DNA from: Prosthecobacter debontii
GTDB lineage: Bacteria > Verrucomicrobiota > Verrucomicrobiia > Verrucomicrobiales > Verrucomicrobiaceae
Assembly: GCF_900167535.1 (NCBI RefSeq)
Contig: NZ_FUYE01000007.1
Span: forward strand, 62,001 to 126,000
Length of the DNA stretch: 64,000 bases
Direction of reading: 5' to 3'
The notes beneath the pieces are model-generated. The model was not told the origin of the DNA. It was given only the letters and a program-made list of their open reading frames with translations, and searched no databases. The translations under genes and the position numbers were made by a program. This document shows, piece by piece, positions 7,853 to 15,726 of the stretch (the stretch's first letter is position 1; each line of letters opens with the position of its first letter).

Positions 7853-8008
7853 TTACTTGCAGCAGGTCTTGCACTCCTTGCCGGCGTCTTTGCAGCAGGA
7901 GGCGCAGGTTTTGCCTTTGTCGGAGCAGCACTTTTTGCAGGCTTCGCCACCAGCGAAGGCGGAGGTGGAGAGGGCGGTCAGGGCAAGGAGGGACAGAATG
8001 GTTTTCAT
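7853..8008 (-). CDS. small secreted Cys-rich peptide with three CxxCC repeats
   Basis: A 51-residue precursor. Residues 1-19 are a Sec signal peptide (MKTILSLLALTALSTSAFA). The 32-residue mature peptide carries nine cysteines as three CxxCC units, with first Cys at 24, 35 and 46, an exact 11-residue period. Between them lie Lys/Asp/Gly-rich spacers. Such spacing suggests metal binding (metallothionein-like, perhaps copper or zinc) or a disulfide-knotted peptide; neither is shown. The ATG at 8008 is chosen because it begins the signal peptide; the frame continues upstream without purpose. A good terminator follows. A second Cys-rich secreted protein lies upstream on the same strand. Confidence 0.75.
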   Translation of the reverse strand: MKTILSLLALTALSTSAFAGGEACKKCCSDKGKTCASCCKDAGKECKTCCK

Positions 8009-8242
8009 AATGTTGGAGATGTTTGAAGTTTGATTTGAATTGAGTTTTGAATCTGAACGAAGGTATCGCTTATCCATGGGAGAGATGGGCGGGATGGATG
8101 ACCCGGTCCCGACTCGGCGGCGCGCTCAAGGACCTGAGAGGCTCAGCTTCGTTCCTGAAGGAACTCGATGGCCGAAGGGCATGCCCTTTCGCATGCGGCT
8201 TCATTCTCTCGAGCAGGTTGCGGCCGAGTTTCCTTCAAGGCT

Positions 8243-8644
8243 TCAAATCAAGAGGGCACAGTGCTGCTGATACAGCGGCGGATGCCACGGCAGGCCTGAT
8301 TGAGGCGGGTGCCAGGTGTGGACATCACGCTCCTGCTTGTGCGGAGGCAGAAGCCAAGTGTCCATGGAGGAAGGCCAAAGGGCCAAGCTCTGCACGGAGA
8401 AAAGGGGGCGAGGGGCCTGGACGGCATCTGGGGAGAGATCCCGCGGGGTCATCTCCACGCAGCACGGGCAGTGCTTCTCAGCGGGAGTGGCCGGGGTGTG
8501 TGCAGGGGCAGCGTCCTGGTGGCAGGCCGGGCAGGCGGCTTCCTCCGGCTGCGGGGCGGCTGGCATGGCCTGCACCATGCAGCACCAGCACATGGGCAAG
8601 GCCATGATAAGAGCACTGACGATGCTGGAGATCTGCCGAAACAT
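8243..8644 (-). CDS. Cys-rich secreted hypothetical protein
   Basis: A 133-residue protein with an N-terminal hydrophobic signal segment (SSIVSALIMALPMCWCC). Metal-ligand-like motifs CPACH (38-42) and HCPCC (58-62) follow, then a Trp/His/Pro-rich tail. It resembles small Cys-rich periplasmic proteins found near metal-resistance genes, but no efflux gene is visible here. It sits 234 bases upstream of the CxxCC peptide gene on the same strand. A metal-handling role is inference only. Confidence 0.55.
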   Translation of the reverse strand: MFRQISSIVSALIMALPMCWCCMVQAMPAAPQPEEAACPACHQDAAPAHTPATPAEKHCPCCVEMTPRDLSPDAVQAPRPLFSVQSLALWPSSMDTWLLPPHKQERDVHTWHPPQSGLPWHPPLYQQHCALLI

Positions 8645-9141
8645 GCGAGTGTGGGATTAGTTTACCTCGGATCGGCGGTCGTTCAAAAAGATTCGACAGC
8701 CTCACAAGGCAGGCCGCAAGGATGACAATGTTTGGTTAGACCCGACGGGGTCGGTCCTGGGCTTCGTGGTGACGGGCCTTGTCCGCCTCTTGTCATCGCG
8801 GCTTCGCCGCCTCGGTCTTCGATGGCGGAGAGGAGTCTCCGCGCTCCTCTCAAAAGCTTGAGAGAATCCTGTGAAGGGGTCGGGCCTATTCTTGAGGCAT
8901 ACCCTCTGAGGGGCTGATGACTAGAGGTTGACCTCTTTTATTTTTTCCCTCGCTCCTGCACTCCGCCTGTAAAATCGACCAAGACCAGACGGAGTGCAGT
9001 TGTGAGCAATTGGGAAGGGTGGCCACCATCAGATCGCGCTTTGATCGCGAAGGGCTGAGAGTCAACAAACCATATTTGTTGGGTTTGATTCCAAGCCCTG
9101 GAATGCTGTTCAAAGAATTTTCGAAATTTTTCGAAGTTTTT
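8645..9141. other. 497-base non-coding gap with a 10-bp inverted repeat
   Basis: No convincing gene is seen. An inverted repeat CTGCACTCCG (8956-8965) / CGGAGTGCAG (8990-8999) could form a stem with a 24-base loop. Close to the xerD stop there is a TTCGAAATTTTTCGAA palindromic tract. A short GGAGAGGAGTCTCCGC hairpin-like stretch is near 8827. None has a clear poly-U tail. Confidence 0.4.
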
Positions 9142-10035
9142 TCAGGCGCGCGGATGAAACCGTAAATGCACCTGTTTCAGCCGCTTTTGATCGACATGGG
9201 TGTAGATCTGCGTGGTGGCGATATCGGCGTGGCCCAGCATCTCCTGGATGACGCGGAGATCCGCGCCGTTGTTCAGCAGGTGGGTGGCGAAGGAGTGGCG
9301 CAGGAGGTGAGGGTGCACGCTTTCATCCAAACCGGCCTGACGTGCACGCTCGCGAACGATCTGCCACACACGCTCTCGCGTGAGGACCCCTCCGCGCACG
9401 GACAGAAAGATATGACTCTGCGTCTTTTTCGTCTTCACCAAAGCGGGGCGGCCCAGGCTGAGGTAGGCTTTCATGGCCTCCAAGGCGGCTGAGCCGATGG
9501 GGCAGAGGCGGGTTTTATTACCTTTCCCGGTCACGCGGATCCAGCCTTCCTCGACGCTGAGGTTCTCGAGGCGGGCATTCACCAGCTCGGAGAGCCGCAA
9601 GCCACTGGCGTAAAAAAGCTCCAGCATGGCACGATCTCGACGGTCCAGCGGGTCGAGTCCGGTGATGGACTCGACGAGCTGTCGGGCGGCGGCCTCATTG
9701 AGCGTATCAGGCAGGTGTTTCTCCTGACGTGGGGGCAGGATCGGCTCGGCGGGATCTCCCTGGCGTTTGCCCCGAGCCGCCAGCCAGCGGAAGAAGATTT
9801 TGATCGCGACCAGCTCGACCCGGGCACTGGAGGCCGCAAGGCCGTCTTTTTTTCGACGGGCGAGATAATCGGTCAGGTGCGGGGTGGTGACGGCCGAGAT
9901 GTCTTCAACGTTTTTGTCTTGTTTCAGCCAGGAAGCCAGGGCCTCCAAAACGCGGCGGACGAGGAGTTGGTAGTTCGTGGACAGACCTCGCTCGGTGGCG
10001 AGGTGCAGGATAAAACTGTCCAGAGCATCGGTCAT
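9142..10035 (-). CDS. xerD: tyrosine recombinase XerD
   Basis: 297 residues, the standard Xer length. The N-terminal core-binding domain covers about 1-105. The catalytic domain has R147 in SGLRLSEL, K171 in TGKGNKTR, H243 and R246 in HPHLLRHSFATHLL, H269 in LGHADIATT and nucleophile Y278 in QIYTHV, so all active residues are present. Xer recombinases resolve chromosome dimers at dif with FtsK. XerC versus XerD is decided by overall resemblance (HLLRHSFATHLLNNGADLR), and an integrase role is not excluded. No dif-like site was identified. Single gene, divergent from the cytochrome gene. Confidence 0.85.
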   Translation of the reverse strand: MTDALDSFILHLATERGLSTNYQLLVRRVLEALASWLKQDKNVEDISAVTTPHLTDYLARRKKDGLAASSARVELVAIKIFFRWLAARGKRQGDPAEPILPPRQEKHLPDTLNEAAARQLVESITGLDPLDRRDRAMLELFYASGLRLSELVNARLENLSVEEGWIRVTGKGNKTRLCPIGSAALEAMKAYLSLGRPALVKTKKTQSHIFLSVRGGVLTRERVWQIVRERARQAGLDESVHPHLLRHSFATHLLNNGADLRVIQEMLGHADIATTQIYTHVDQKRLKQVHLRFHPRA

Positions 10036-10106
10036 GGCAATGGGAGAGATTGTCGTGTAAAGCTAAGGACCTGTCATCTGCTGCGTTTGACTAGCAGCCC
10101 TCTCGC

Positions 10107-10664
10107 ATGAAACACCTGCCCGTATTTCTCATCACTGCCACCGCGGCCGCTGCGGCGGATTTCAAAAAGGACGTTCAGCCGATCTTGGAGAAAAACTGCT
10201 ACGAATGCCACAGCGAGAAGCATAACAAACGCAAGGCGGGCTATGTCTTTGATGATCTGGCGACGCTGAAGTTAGACATCAATCCGAAGGGGGCCATCGT
10301 GCCGGGGAATCCCAAAGAGAGTCACTTTTTTGAGGTCGTCTCGAATCCGGATCACAAGGCCCACATGCCACCGGATGATAACCTTTCCGCCAAAGACCTG
10401 GAAACCCTGCGCGAATGGATCACTGATGGGGCCATGCTGGATAAGGATGGGCCGAAGCCAGAACTGGTGCCGGTGAAGAAGGATCTGCCGCCGATCATGA
10501 GCTGGACGAACTTTGAGGGGAAAAAGATCAAAGCCGGGTTTGTGAAGCTGGAGGGGGACATGGTCTATCTGCGCATGCCGATCAACGGCAAGGAAGTACC
10601 CTATCCCATGGATAAGCTGGATGCGGCCAGCCAGCAGCAGGCGAAGGAGTGCGCGGCACCTTGA
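10107..10664 (+). CDS. secreted PSCyt1-type cytochrome c with C-terminal SHD1-like domain
   Basis: 185 residues with an Ala-rich signal peptide. The region reading FKKDVQPILEKNCYECH contains a single c-type heme motif CYECH (31-35), as in the planctomycete cytochrome C1 (PSCyt1) domain. The distal ligand region HKAHMPPDDNLS fits the same domain. The last 50 residues (MSWTNFEGKKIKAGF, then MPINGKEVPYPMDKL) resemble SHD1 (SLA1 homology) modules common in this phylum. Probably periplasmic electron transfer; partner unknown. Strong-looking single gene followed by a terminator shared with the facing MFS gene. Confidence 0.8.
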   Translation: MKHLPVFLITATAAAAADFKKDVQPILEKNCYECHSEKHNKRKAGYVFDDLATLKLDINPKGAIVPGNPKESHFFEVVSNPDHKAHMPPDDNLSAKDLETLREWITDGAMLDKDGPKPELVPVKKDLPPIMSWTNFEGKKIKAGFVKLEGDMVYLRMPINGKEVPYPMDKLDAASQQQAKECAAP

Positions 10665-10721
10665 GGGTGGAGGAGGTAAGGGTGCGGGCAGGAGTACCTA
10701 TTACCTCTATCACTTTTTGGA

Positions 10722-10753
10722 TAACAAAAAGGGCGGCATTGCTGCCGCCCTTT
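10722..10753 (-). terminator. intrinsic terminator between convergent genes
   Basis: Perfect 11-base stem AAAGGGCGGCA / TGCCGCCCTTT with a four-base loop. On the minus strand, for the MFS gene, it runs into TTTTTGTT. On the plus strand the U tail is only three long, so termination is mainly leftward. Confidence 0.8.
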
Positions 10754-10793
10754 GAGCTAAATGGATCGAGCGCCCAAGAGGCAGGGGCAGGAC

Positions 10794-12260
10794 TCAATGC
10801 TCCTGATCGGGATCAGGCTCCGGCAAGAATTGCGTGAGAATAGCACCGATCAAGGCATAAGCTCCTGCAACACAGGCTCCAACGATCGCGATACGAGCTG
10901 GATCGGGTTTATCGGAGGCCGCCAGAGTGAGCGTAATCCAGGCGGCAGCAGTCCCCAACACACGTCCACCGATGTTGGCAGCAAAACTCTCACCCGTGCC
11001 GCGTAGATGCATGGGGAAGACCAGAGGGATGTAGTTACCCCAAAAGCTGAACTGCGAAACCGTTAAGAAACCAGCGATGAAGATGCCGATCTTGATCATC
11101 CCGAGGCTCTCAGGATTGTTCAACTGGCCTGCAATCCACCAAAACAGGAGTGGCACGATGATGAGAGAGGGGATCTGAAATAGGCGAAACAAGGTCCGAC
11201 GACTGACGATGGCAACGGCCAGCAGTGCCAGGGCAATACGGCCCATCATGCCACCGATCTCCTGCCAGAAGGTAATCTTAGCCACCGCCTCATCGCTGGC
11301 ATTGCCGCCAATTTGACGTTTTTTGCCTACAGGCACTTCGGGTAAGCCTGCGGCCTTGGTCTCCTGCACAGCTTTACCAACAGCGGCTTTGGCGGTGGAA
11401 ATAATGGCCGCGTGGCCAGCTTCATTCGGCGTATTCAAGGCCTGGGCACCCAAGATTTGAGGGAGCTGCTGGATGGCCCCAAAAGCGATGCCATAGCTGG
11501 CGGCAAAGACAAGCGTGGTCAAAACAGTGGTCTTGACGAGTTCTGGAGCAAACAACTCGCGGATGCTCGGCCGCTTGAGGACTCCCGCTGCCTTCTTACG
11601 AGCCCATTCAGGCGACTCAGGGAGGAACGGACGAATCAGGATCAAAGGCAGTGCAGGGATAACACCGGAAATCAAGGTGTAGCGCCATGCTTCATGGCCT
11701 CCATGGATGGCTGGCAAATCCAGTGCCCACTTGGCGGCAAGGACGTTGGCACCAGCGACGAGCAGGCCACCAATGGAAGAGAAGGCCTGGGTGTAACCCA
11801 GCACTTTTTCACGTTGCACATTGTCTTTGAAAAGCTCTGCCAGCCAAGCCACCGCAGCGACGAACTCAACACACACACCGATGAATACAAGGCAGCGGAA
11901 TAAGAGAAGCTGATAGAGGTTTTGCGAAAACCCGGCCGCACATGCAGAGAATGCATACAACAAGATGCTGTAGGTCAGCACGCGACGACGGCCTAGGCGG
12001 TCCGTGAGATACCCCCCCAACAAGCCAAAGATACCGCCCGCCAACGCGGGAATGAAAAAGAGCATTCGCGCCCACTGGGTGAATTGTGGGGTGCCTGGTA
12101 AAAGGAGAGGAACTCCATCTGCACCGACTCCCCCCAATGATGCCAAGGCAGGTTTGACGATCAATGGCAACATCAGGAGCTCATAAATATCGAAAGCGAA
12201 GCCGATCGAGGCAATGATGCAGATCAACCATTGGGTGGAGGTGAGTTTTGGGGCGGGCAT
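10794..12260 (-). CDS. MFS transporter (sugar/organic acid type)
   Basis: 488 residues with twelve predicted membrane segments. MFS motif A lies between TM2 and TM3 (GGYLTDRLGRRRVL), and a motif-B-like stretch reads LLLFRCLVFIGVCVEFVAA. A central loop of about 60 residues is unusually polar (KAAGLPEVPVGKKRQIGG). It fits the broad sugar/metabolite:H+ symporter group. The substrate cannot be read from sequence. The neighbouring sugar-isomerase gene upstream on the same strand suggests a carbohydrate-related substrate, but a four-helix-bundle element separates the two. Confidence 0.85.
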   Translation of the reverse strand: MPAPKLTSTQWLICIIASIGFAFDIYELLMLPLIVKPALASLGGVGADGVPLLLPGTPQFTQWARMLFFIPALAGGIFGLLGGYLTDRLGRRRVLTYSILLYAFSACAAGFSQNLYQLLLFRCLVFIGVCVEFVAAVAWLAELFKDNVQREKVLGYTQAFSSIGGLLVAGANVLAAKWALDLPAIHGGHEAWRYTLISGVIPALPLILIRPFLPESPEWARKKAAGVLKRPSIRELFAPELVKTTVLTTLVFAASYGIAFGAIQQLPQILGAQALNTPNEAGHAAIISTAKAAVGKAVQETKAAGLPEVPVGKKRQIGGNASDEAVAKITFWQEIGGMMGRIALALLAVAIVSRRTLFRLFQIPSLIIVPLLFWWIAGQLNNPESLGMIKIGIFIAGFLTVSQFSFWGNYIPLVFPMHLRGTGESFAANIGGRVLGTAAAWITLTLAASDKPDPARIAIVGACVAGAYALIGAILTQFLPEPDPDQEH

Positions 12261-12283
12261 TGGGCGGGGTAGGGGAAGTTGGC

Positions 12284-12325
12284 AGTGGTTGAGCGATGGC
12301 TGAACGATTGTTGAGCAGTGGTTTA
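12284..12325. repeat. left arm of ~42-bp inverted repeat flanking a four-helix-bundle gene
   Basis: This arm carries GGTTGAGCGATGGCTGAACG, then TTGTTGAGCAGTGGTTT. It is the near-exact reverse complement of 12716-12757, with about four mismatches. The arm is internally repetitive (TGAGC/TGAAC/TTGAGC). The stop codon of the enclosed gene lies in its last bases. Confidence 0.85.
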
Positions 12326-12700
12326 AGAGACTTGGGAGCGCCGAAGCTGGGATTCTCGGAGATTGTTTATACGGACGCTGAGATCAAAAGCTGCATCGAG
12401 AACCGCATCCGCTTTTTCTTGGGGGATAAAACCCAGGTCTGTGGCGATGATTATGTCTGATGCCGTTTCCATCAAAGAACCGTAAGCTTGGTTGGAGAAG
12501 TGTGCTTGGTCCTTGAGGCTGGCTCGCACCGAACCTTCGGCCAGATTATTGGCGACAGGCACAGCAGCTCGATTGATCTGGCTTGTGATCCCATACAACT
12601 CGGCTTTGGGAAATGAACTCGTCTGTTCATAAACCGCACCTACGAGCCGACGTGCGTCCTGCCAGACTTCCAGCTTTTCAAAAGGAAACTGTTTTCTCAT
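12323..12700 (-). CDS. four-helix bundle protein (23S rRNA intervening-sequence/IVP-Avd family)
   Basis: 125 residues if started at MRKQFPFEKLEVWQDARRL; an in-frame ATG 11 codons earlier is possible. Family hallmarks are FEKLEVWQDAR, the SSFPKAELYGITSQINRAA segment, VPVANNLAEGS, and a late helix RINNLRES. The family (PF05635-like) is known from proteins encoded in intervening sequences of 23S rRNA genes and from Avd, an accessory of diversity-generating retroelements. Biochemical role unclear, probably nucleic-acid binding as a pentamer. The gene is enclosed by long inverted repeats and stands outside any rRNA gene. No reverse transcriptase is nearby. Confidence 0.85.
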   Translation of the reverse strand: MRKQFPFEKLEVWQDARRLVGAVYEQTSSFPKAELYGITSQINRAAVPVANNLAEGSVRASLKDQAHFSNQAYGSLMETASDIIIATDLGFIPQEKADAVLDAAFDLSVRINNLRESQLRRSQVS

Positions 12701-12715
12701 AGCGTCGGAATCTTT

Positions 12716-12757
12716 AAAACCACTGCTCAACAACCGTTCAGCTATCGCTCAGCCACC
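12716..12757. repeat. right arm of ~42-bp inverted repeat flanking a four-helix-bundle gene
   Basis: AAAACCACTGCTCAACAACC followed by GTTCAGCTATCGCTCAGCC, reverse complement of the arm at 12284-12325. A transcript across the gene would fold into a stem of about 40 base pairs enclosing the whole coding sequence. No target-site duplication is obvious outside the arms. Confidence 0.85.
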
Positions 12758-12769
12758 GCAAACACCATC

Positions 12770-13687
12770 TCATCCTAATTTCGGGCGGAGCATGTCGAGA
12801 ATCTTGGGAATCTCGATCATAGCGTCCGTGCCTTTCACCTCATATTCCAGAGTGAACCAGCCTTGGTAATTGGCGTCCTTGAGGATCTTGATCACGCGAT
12901 CCACATCGCTGGCTTCCTTGGTTTTGCCATCGGCGTGGGTGATCTCCATCTTGAGCTGCACGTTGATCGCATACGGGGCGATTTTGGCCAGATCACCGTA
13001 GGGGTCTTCCGTGTGGAAGTTGCCGCTATCCCAGTTGATGCCTGCCCAGGGACTCTTGGCTTCGCGCACGAGGTGGATCAGGTTCTCGGGTTTGGCGACC
13101 AAGCCATGGTGATTTTCCAGACCGAGGAAAATGCCCTTTTTACCCGCGTAGTCCAAACACTCCTGATAGGCCTCCAGGCAGTTGGCCAGGGCTTCTTCAT
13201 CCGGTGTGCCTTTCGGGGGCTGACCGGCGAAAACGCGGATGTGCGGGGCATTCATGACAGCTGCGTGGTCGATCCACTGCTTCACGTTGGCGATTTCTTG
13301 GTCGCGTTTTTCTCCCTTCGGAAGGGCGAAGTTATTGCCCACGGCAGTGCCTGCGAGTTGCACGCCACGCAGATACGCATGGCGCTTCACTTCCAGCAAA
13401 AAGGCTTCGTCCACATCGGGTGGGAAGAAGTAGCTGGTCACTTCGGCTCCCGGGACATTGTGATCTGCGCACCAGTCGATGAAATCCAGGATGCTCCAGA
13501 GCTTCTCGCCGTCTTTGGCCTTTTGCTCCTTGCCACGCGACCATTGGAACTTTTCGCGGAAGCTGTAGGCGGCGACACCGAGTTGCATGCGACTTTGACC
13601 AGCGCGGTTGATGGGCTCGATGGCTGGCAGGGCGGAGGCCCCGAGGGCGCTCAGACTGGTGGTGAGGAAGGAACGACGTGAAATCAT
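12770..13687 (-). CDS. sugar phosphate isomerase/epimerase (TIM barrel) with Tat-like leader
   Basis: 305 residues. The N-terminus ISRRSFLTTSLSALGASALP is a twin-arginine-type export leader. The body is an AP-endonuclease-2-like TIM barrel: MQLGVAAYSFREKF, IDWCADHNVPGAEVTSYFF, a glutamate in LENHHG, NWDSGNFHTEDP, and WFTLEYEVKGTDAM near the end. The Glu/His/Asp set matches metal-dependent xylose-isomerase-like enzymes. Exported members are very common in Planctomycetes/Verrucomicrobia and are usually annotated only as sugar isomerases; substrate unknown. It is followed by the inverted-repeat four-helix-bundle element. Confidence 0.85.
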   Translation of the reverse strand: MISRRSFLTTSLSALGASALPAIEPINRAGQSRMQLGVAAYSFREKFQWSRGKEQKAKDGEKLWSILDFIDWCADHNVPGAEVTSYFFPPDVDEAFLLEVKRHAYLRGVQLAGTAVGNNFALPKGEKRDQEIANVKQWIDHAAVMNAPHIRVFAGQPPKGTPDEEALANCLEAYQECLDYAGKKGIFLGLENHHGLVAKPENLIHLVREAKSPWAGINWDSGNFHTEDPYGDLAKIAPYAINVQLKMEITHADGKTKEASDVDRVIKILKDANYQGWFTLEYEVKGTDAMIEIPKILDMLRPKLG

Positions 13688-13730
13688 GGTGAGATTGGGG
13701 AGTGTAGTGAACGCAGCGCAGAAACGAATA

Positions 13731-15479
13731 TTAATTTTCCGGTGAGATTTGATTCTCTCGCACCGTCGCTTCCGCCTGTTGGACGGAAATGGGGGCTTGG
13801 TCCGTCAGATTGTAATCCCGGGCCATGCGAGGCTCGCGGACCAGATTCACTCGGCGGAGGGTGTTGTTTTCCACCATCACTCCTCGGGAAGCGGTGATGG
13901 TGATGCCATTGACGGCACAGTTTTCGATCTGGTTGCCCGTGATCGTGATGTTTTCATTGCCCAGGAAATAGCGGGTCTTTTCACCTTGGGGTTCGACACG
14001 ACCCATCAGGGTAATGGCTCCAGTGGTGTAGCTGTTTTTTTGGAGCAGGTTGGTCCCCTGAGCCACATCGCGAATGTGGTTGCCACGGATCTTGATGTCT
14101 CGGCACCAGCCCGCCTCTCTCCAAAACGCATACTCCGGGCCGATGGTGATAGCCACGCCCTTGAGTCGCTCGAATCGGTTGTTCTCGACAATCCCCTCAT
14201 TGCTCATCAATCTCAGTCCTCGGGCGCGATGATCGTGAAAATTGCTGTCCGTGATGGAAAAGCCCGGTGCACTGGTGGCGGGGACATCGCAGAAATCCCC
14301 TGGAGCCACGCCGGACACAGGTTGATCGAGGTGCACAAGATAGACCGCTCCAGGTTTTTCCTCTTTAGAGGTCGGCCAGAGTTTCTTCACATCGGCCTCG
14401 ATGCCCGCGTTTTTGCCGTCCTGGTATTCCACCTTCACCACCTTGGCTCGGGCAGTGACCTCAAAAACGGGTTCCTTGAGAAAACGGATCTCGTCACCTG
14501 CTCGGATCAGCCGGTCAAACCGATCTCCACGATGGGCGCGCATGGCAATGAAGGTGCGCTCATCCAACCAGCGGATCACGGGCAACATCACACCATGCAG
14601 ATTCACGGCATCATCCCCCATGAAGGAAAAATCGCAGTTTTTGAGGGTTGGCCCCTTGCGCACATAAGCGGCATTGAAGGCATCTGCGGAGGTGGAAAAC
14701 AGCCGTTCTTCGGTGGCTCCAGCCGGCTTGGGGCCGGGAACAATGCGCACATTTTCAAAGGTGCCCGCTTCCTCAGCAAAACGGATGAGAAAACCGATGC
14801 CAGGAGCCGAGTGAACGGTGACATCCTTGAAGGTGAGGCCCGCGCAACCCTCACCGATCAACACGCCTTGGCGCTTGCGCACATTGAGGACGATCCGGTC
14901 GCCCTTTTTTAAAGACTCGAACCCCGTGGCCTCCTGACTGAAAACGAGACGGCCTTTTCGAGGCGTGATCCGCTCGATTTTCTTGGGATAATAATCCGGC
15001 ACCCCCACCTTCCAACGGTTGGCTTCGGGTTCAAACAGATGAACCGTTTGACCCTCCAGATACACGTCCGTCAGATCTGGATACCCCGCGCTGACCTCGA
15101 AGTCAGCCGTCCTACCTTTGGCGTCAACCCCTGTGAGTCGGGCTTGAGTGAAGGGTAGAGGATCATAGTCCAGAGTAAGTCCCGTAATCGTCAAATTCTG
15201 ACAGTCATGAAACCGAAGTGCTGACGGACTGAGATCGGTGCCGAGGAGGGTAACTCCTTCAGCCCGCAAGGTTCGATTTTTCAGTCCTCGGAGTTGCAGT
15301 CCTTCCTTGGGTAAACGGTAGGTTCCTGGTGGAATCGTCAAGGTCGTTTCGGTGCCCGTAGCTAGGAGATCCAGCTTAGCTTGAAGCTCGTTCGCCGGGG
15401 CGCTGATGAGATCGCTCGCCGAATAAAGAAACCCGCTGAGGGTTACCAACAAGGTTTGAAGTAACATCTGCAATCTCAT
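13731..15479 (-). CDS. secreted right-handed parallel beta-helix protein
   Basis: 582 residues with a signal peptide (LLQTLLVTLSGFLYSAS). An N-terminal cap with TLTIPPGTYRLP is typical of pectate-lyase-3-like folds. It is followed by repeated coils with Asn ladders such as NLTITGLTLD, ENNRFERLKGVAITIG, IKIRGNHIRDVAQ, and ITITGNQIENC-NGITIT. This is a carbohydrate-active or carbohydrate-binding fold; the active site is not identifiable. It lies 43 bases upstream of the sugar isomerase on the same strand, so the two may be co-transcribed. A second beta-helix protein of the same architecture is at the right end of the window. Confidence 0.82.
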   Translation of the reverse strand: MRLQMLLQTLLVTLSGFLYSASDLISAPANELQAKLDLLATGTETTLTIPPGTYRLPKEGLQLRGLKNRTLRAEGVTLLGTDLSPSALRFHDCQNLTITGLTLDYDPLPFTQARLTGVDAKGRTADFEVSAGYPDLTDVYLEGQTVHLFEPEANRWKVGVPDYYPKKIERITPRKGRLVFSQEATGFESLKKGDRIVLNVRKRQGVLIGEGCAGLTFKDVTVHSAPGIGFLIRFAEEAGTFENVRIVPGPKPAGATEERLFSTSADAFNAAYVRKGPTLKNCDFSFMGDDAVNLHGVMLPVIRWLDERTFIAMRAHRGDRFDRLIRAGDEIRFLKEPVFEVTARAKVVKVEYQDGKNAGIEADVKKLWPTSKEEKPGAVYLVHLDQPVSGVAPGDFCDVPATSAPGFSITDSNFHDHRARGLRLMSNEGIVENNRFERLKGVAITIGPEYAFWREAGWCRDIKIRGNHIRDVAQGTNLLQKNSYTTGAITLMGRVEPQGEKTRYFLGNENITITGNQIENCAVNGITITASRGVMVENNTLRRVNLVREPRMARDYNLTDQAPISVQQAEATVRENQISPEN

Positions 15480-15642
15480 GAGGGGAGCGAAAGACGAGAA
15501 GATGATTGGGTATCGAAGGACAGCAAGGGCTACTGCACCTTGCTGCTATTGGAAAGAAGAGGGAACATAGAATGGCGATCGCCCATCAAAATGGCGCTGT
15601 AAAAACCCGTTAACGTCCAATCCTGCCGAATCACGAATCCAC

Positions 15643-15682
15643 CCAAAAGAAGAGCCCCAGCGGGTGTTCTCGCTGGGGCTCT
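15643..15682 (-). terminator. intrinsic terminator after the 2091-residue surface protein
   Basis: Perfect 12-base stem AGAGCCCCAGCG / CGCTGGGGCTCT with an 8-base loop. On the minus strand it is followed by TCTTTTGGG. It lies about 45 bases past the stop codon of the giant gene. Confidence 0.75.
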
Positions 15683-15726
15683 AGGCTTACCGGTGTTCGA
15701 TCTACAACCTTAGGGATTCATTCAGA

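Noticed and set aside
8956-8999. 10-bp inverted repeat as a terminator
   Set aside because: The loop is long (24 bases) and neither side has a U tract.
9142-10035. XerD as the integrase of the Argonaute island
   Set aside because: It lies 2 kb outside the AT-rich region, has host-like composition and looks like a standard housekeeping Xer protein.
12284-12757. Reading the inverted repeats as IS transposon ends
   Set aside because: The enclosed gene is not a transposase and no target-site duplication is visible; the IVS-like reading fits better.
13749-14912. 387-codon plus-strand frame opposite the beta-helix protein
   Set aside because: Antisense to a well-formed secreted beta-helix protein; no independent evidence.
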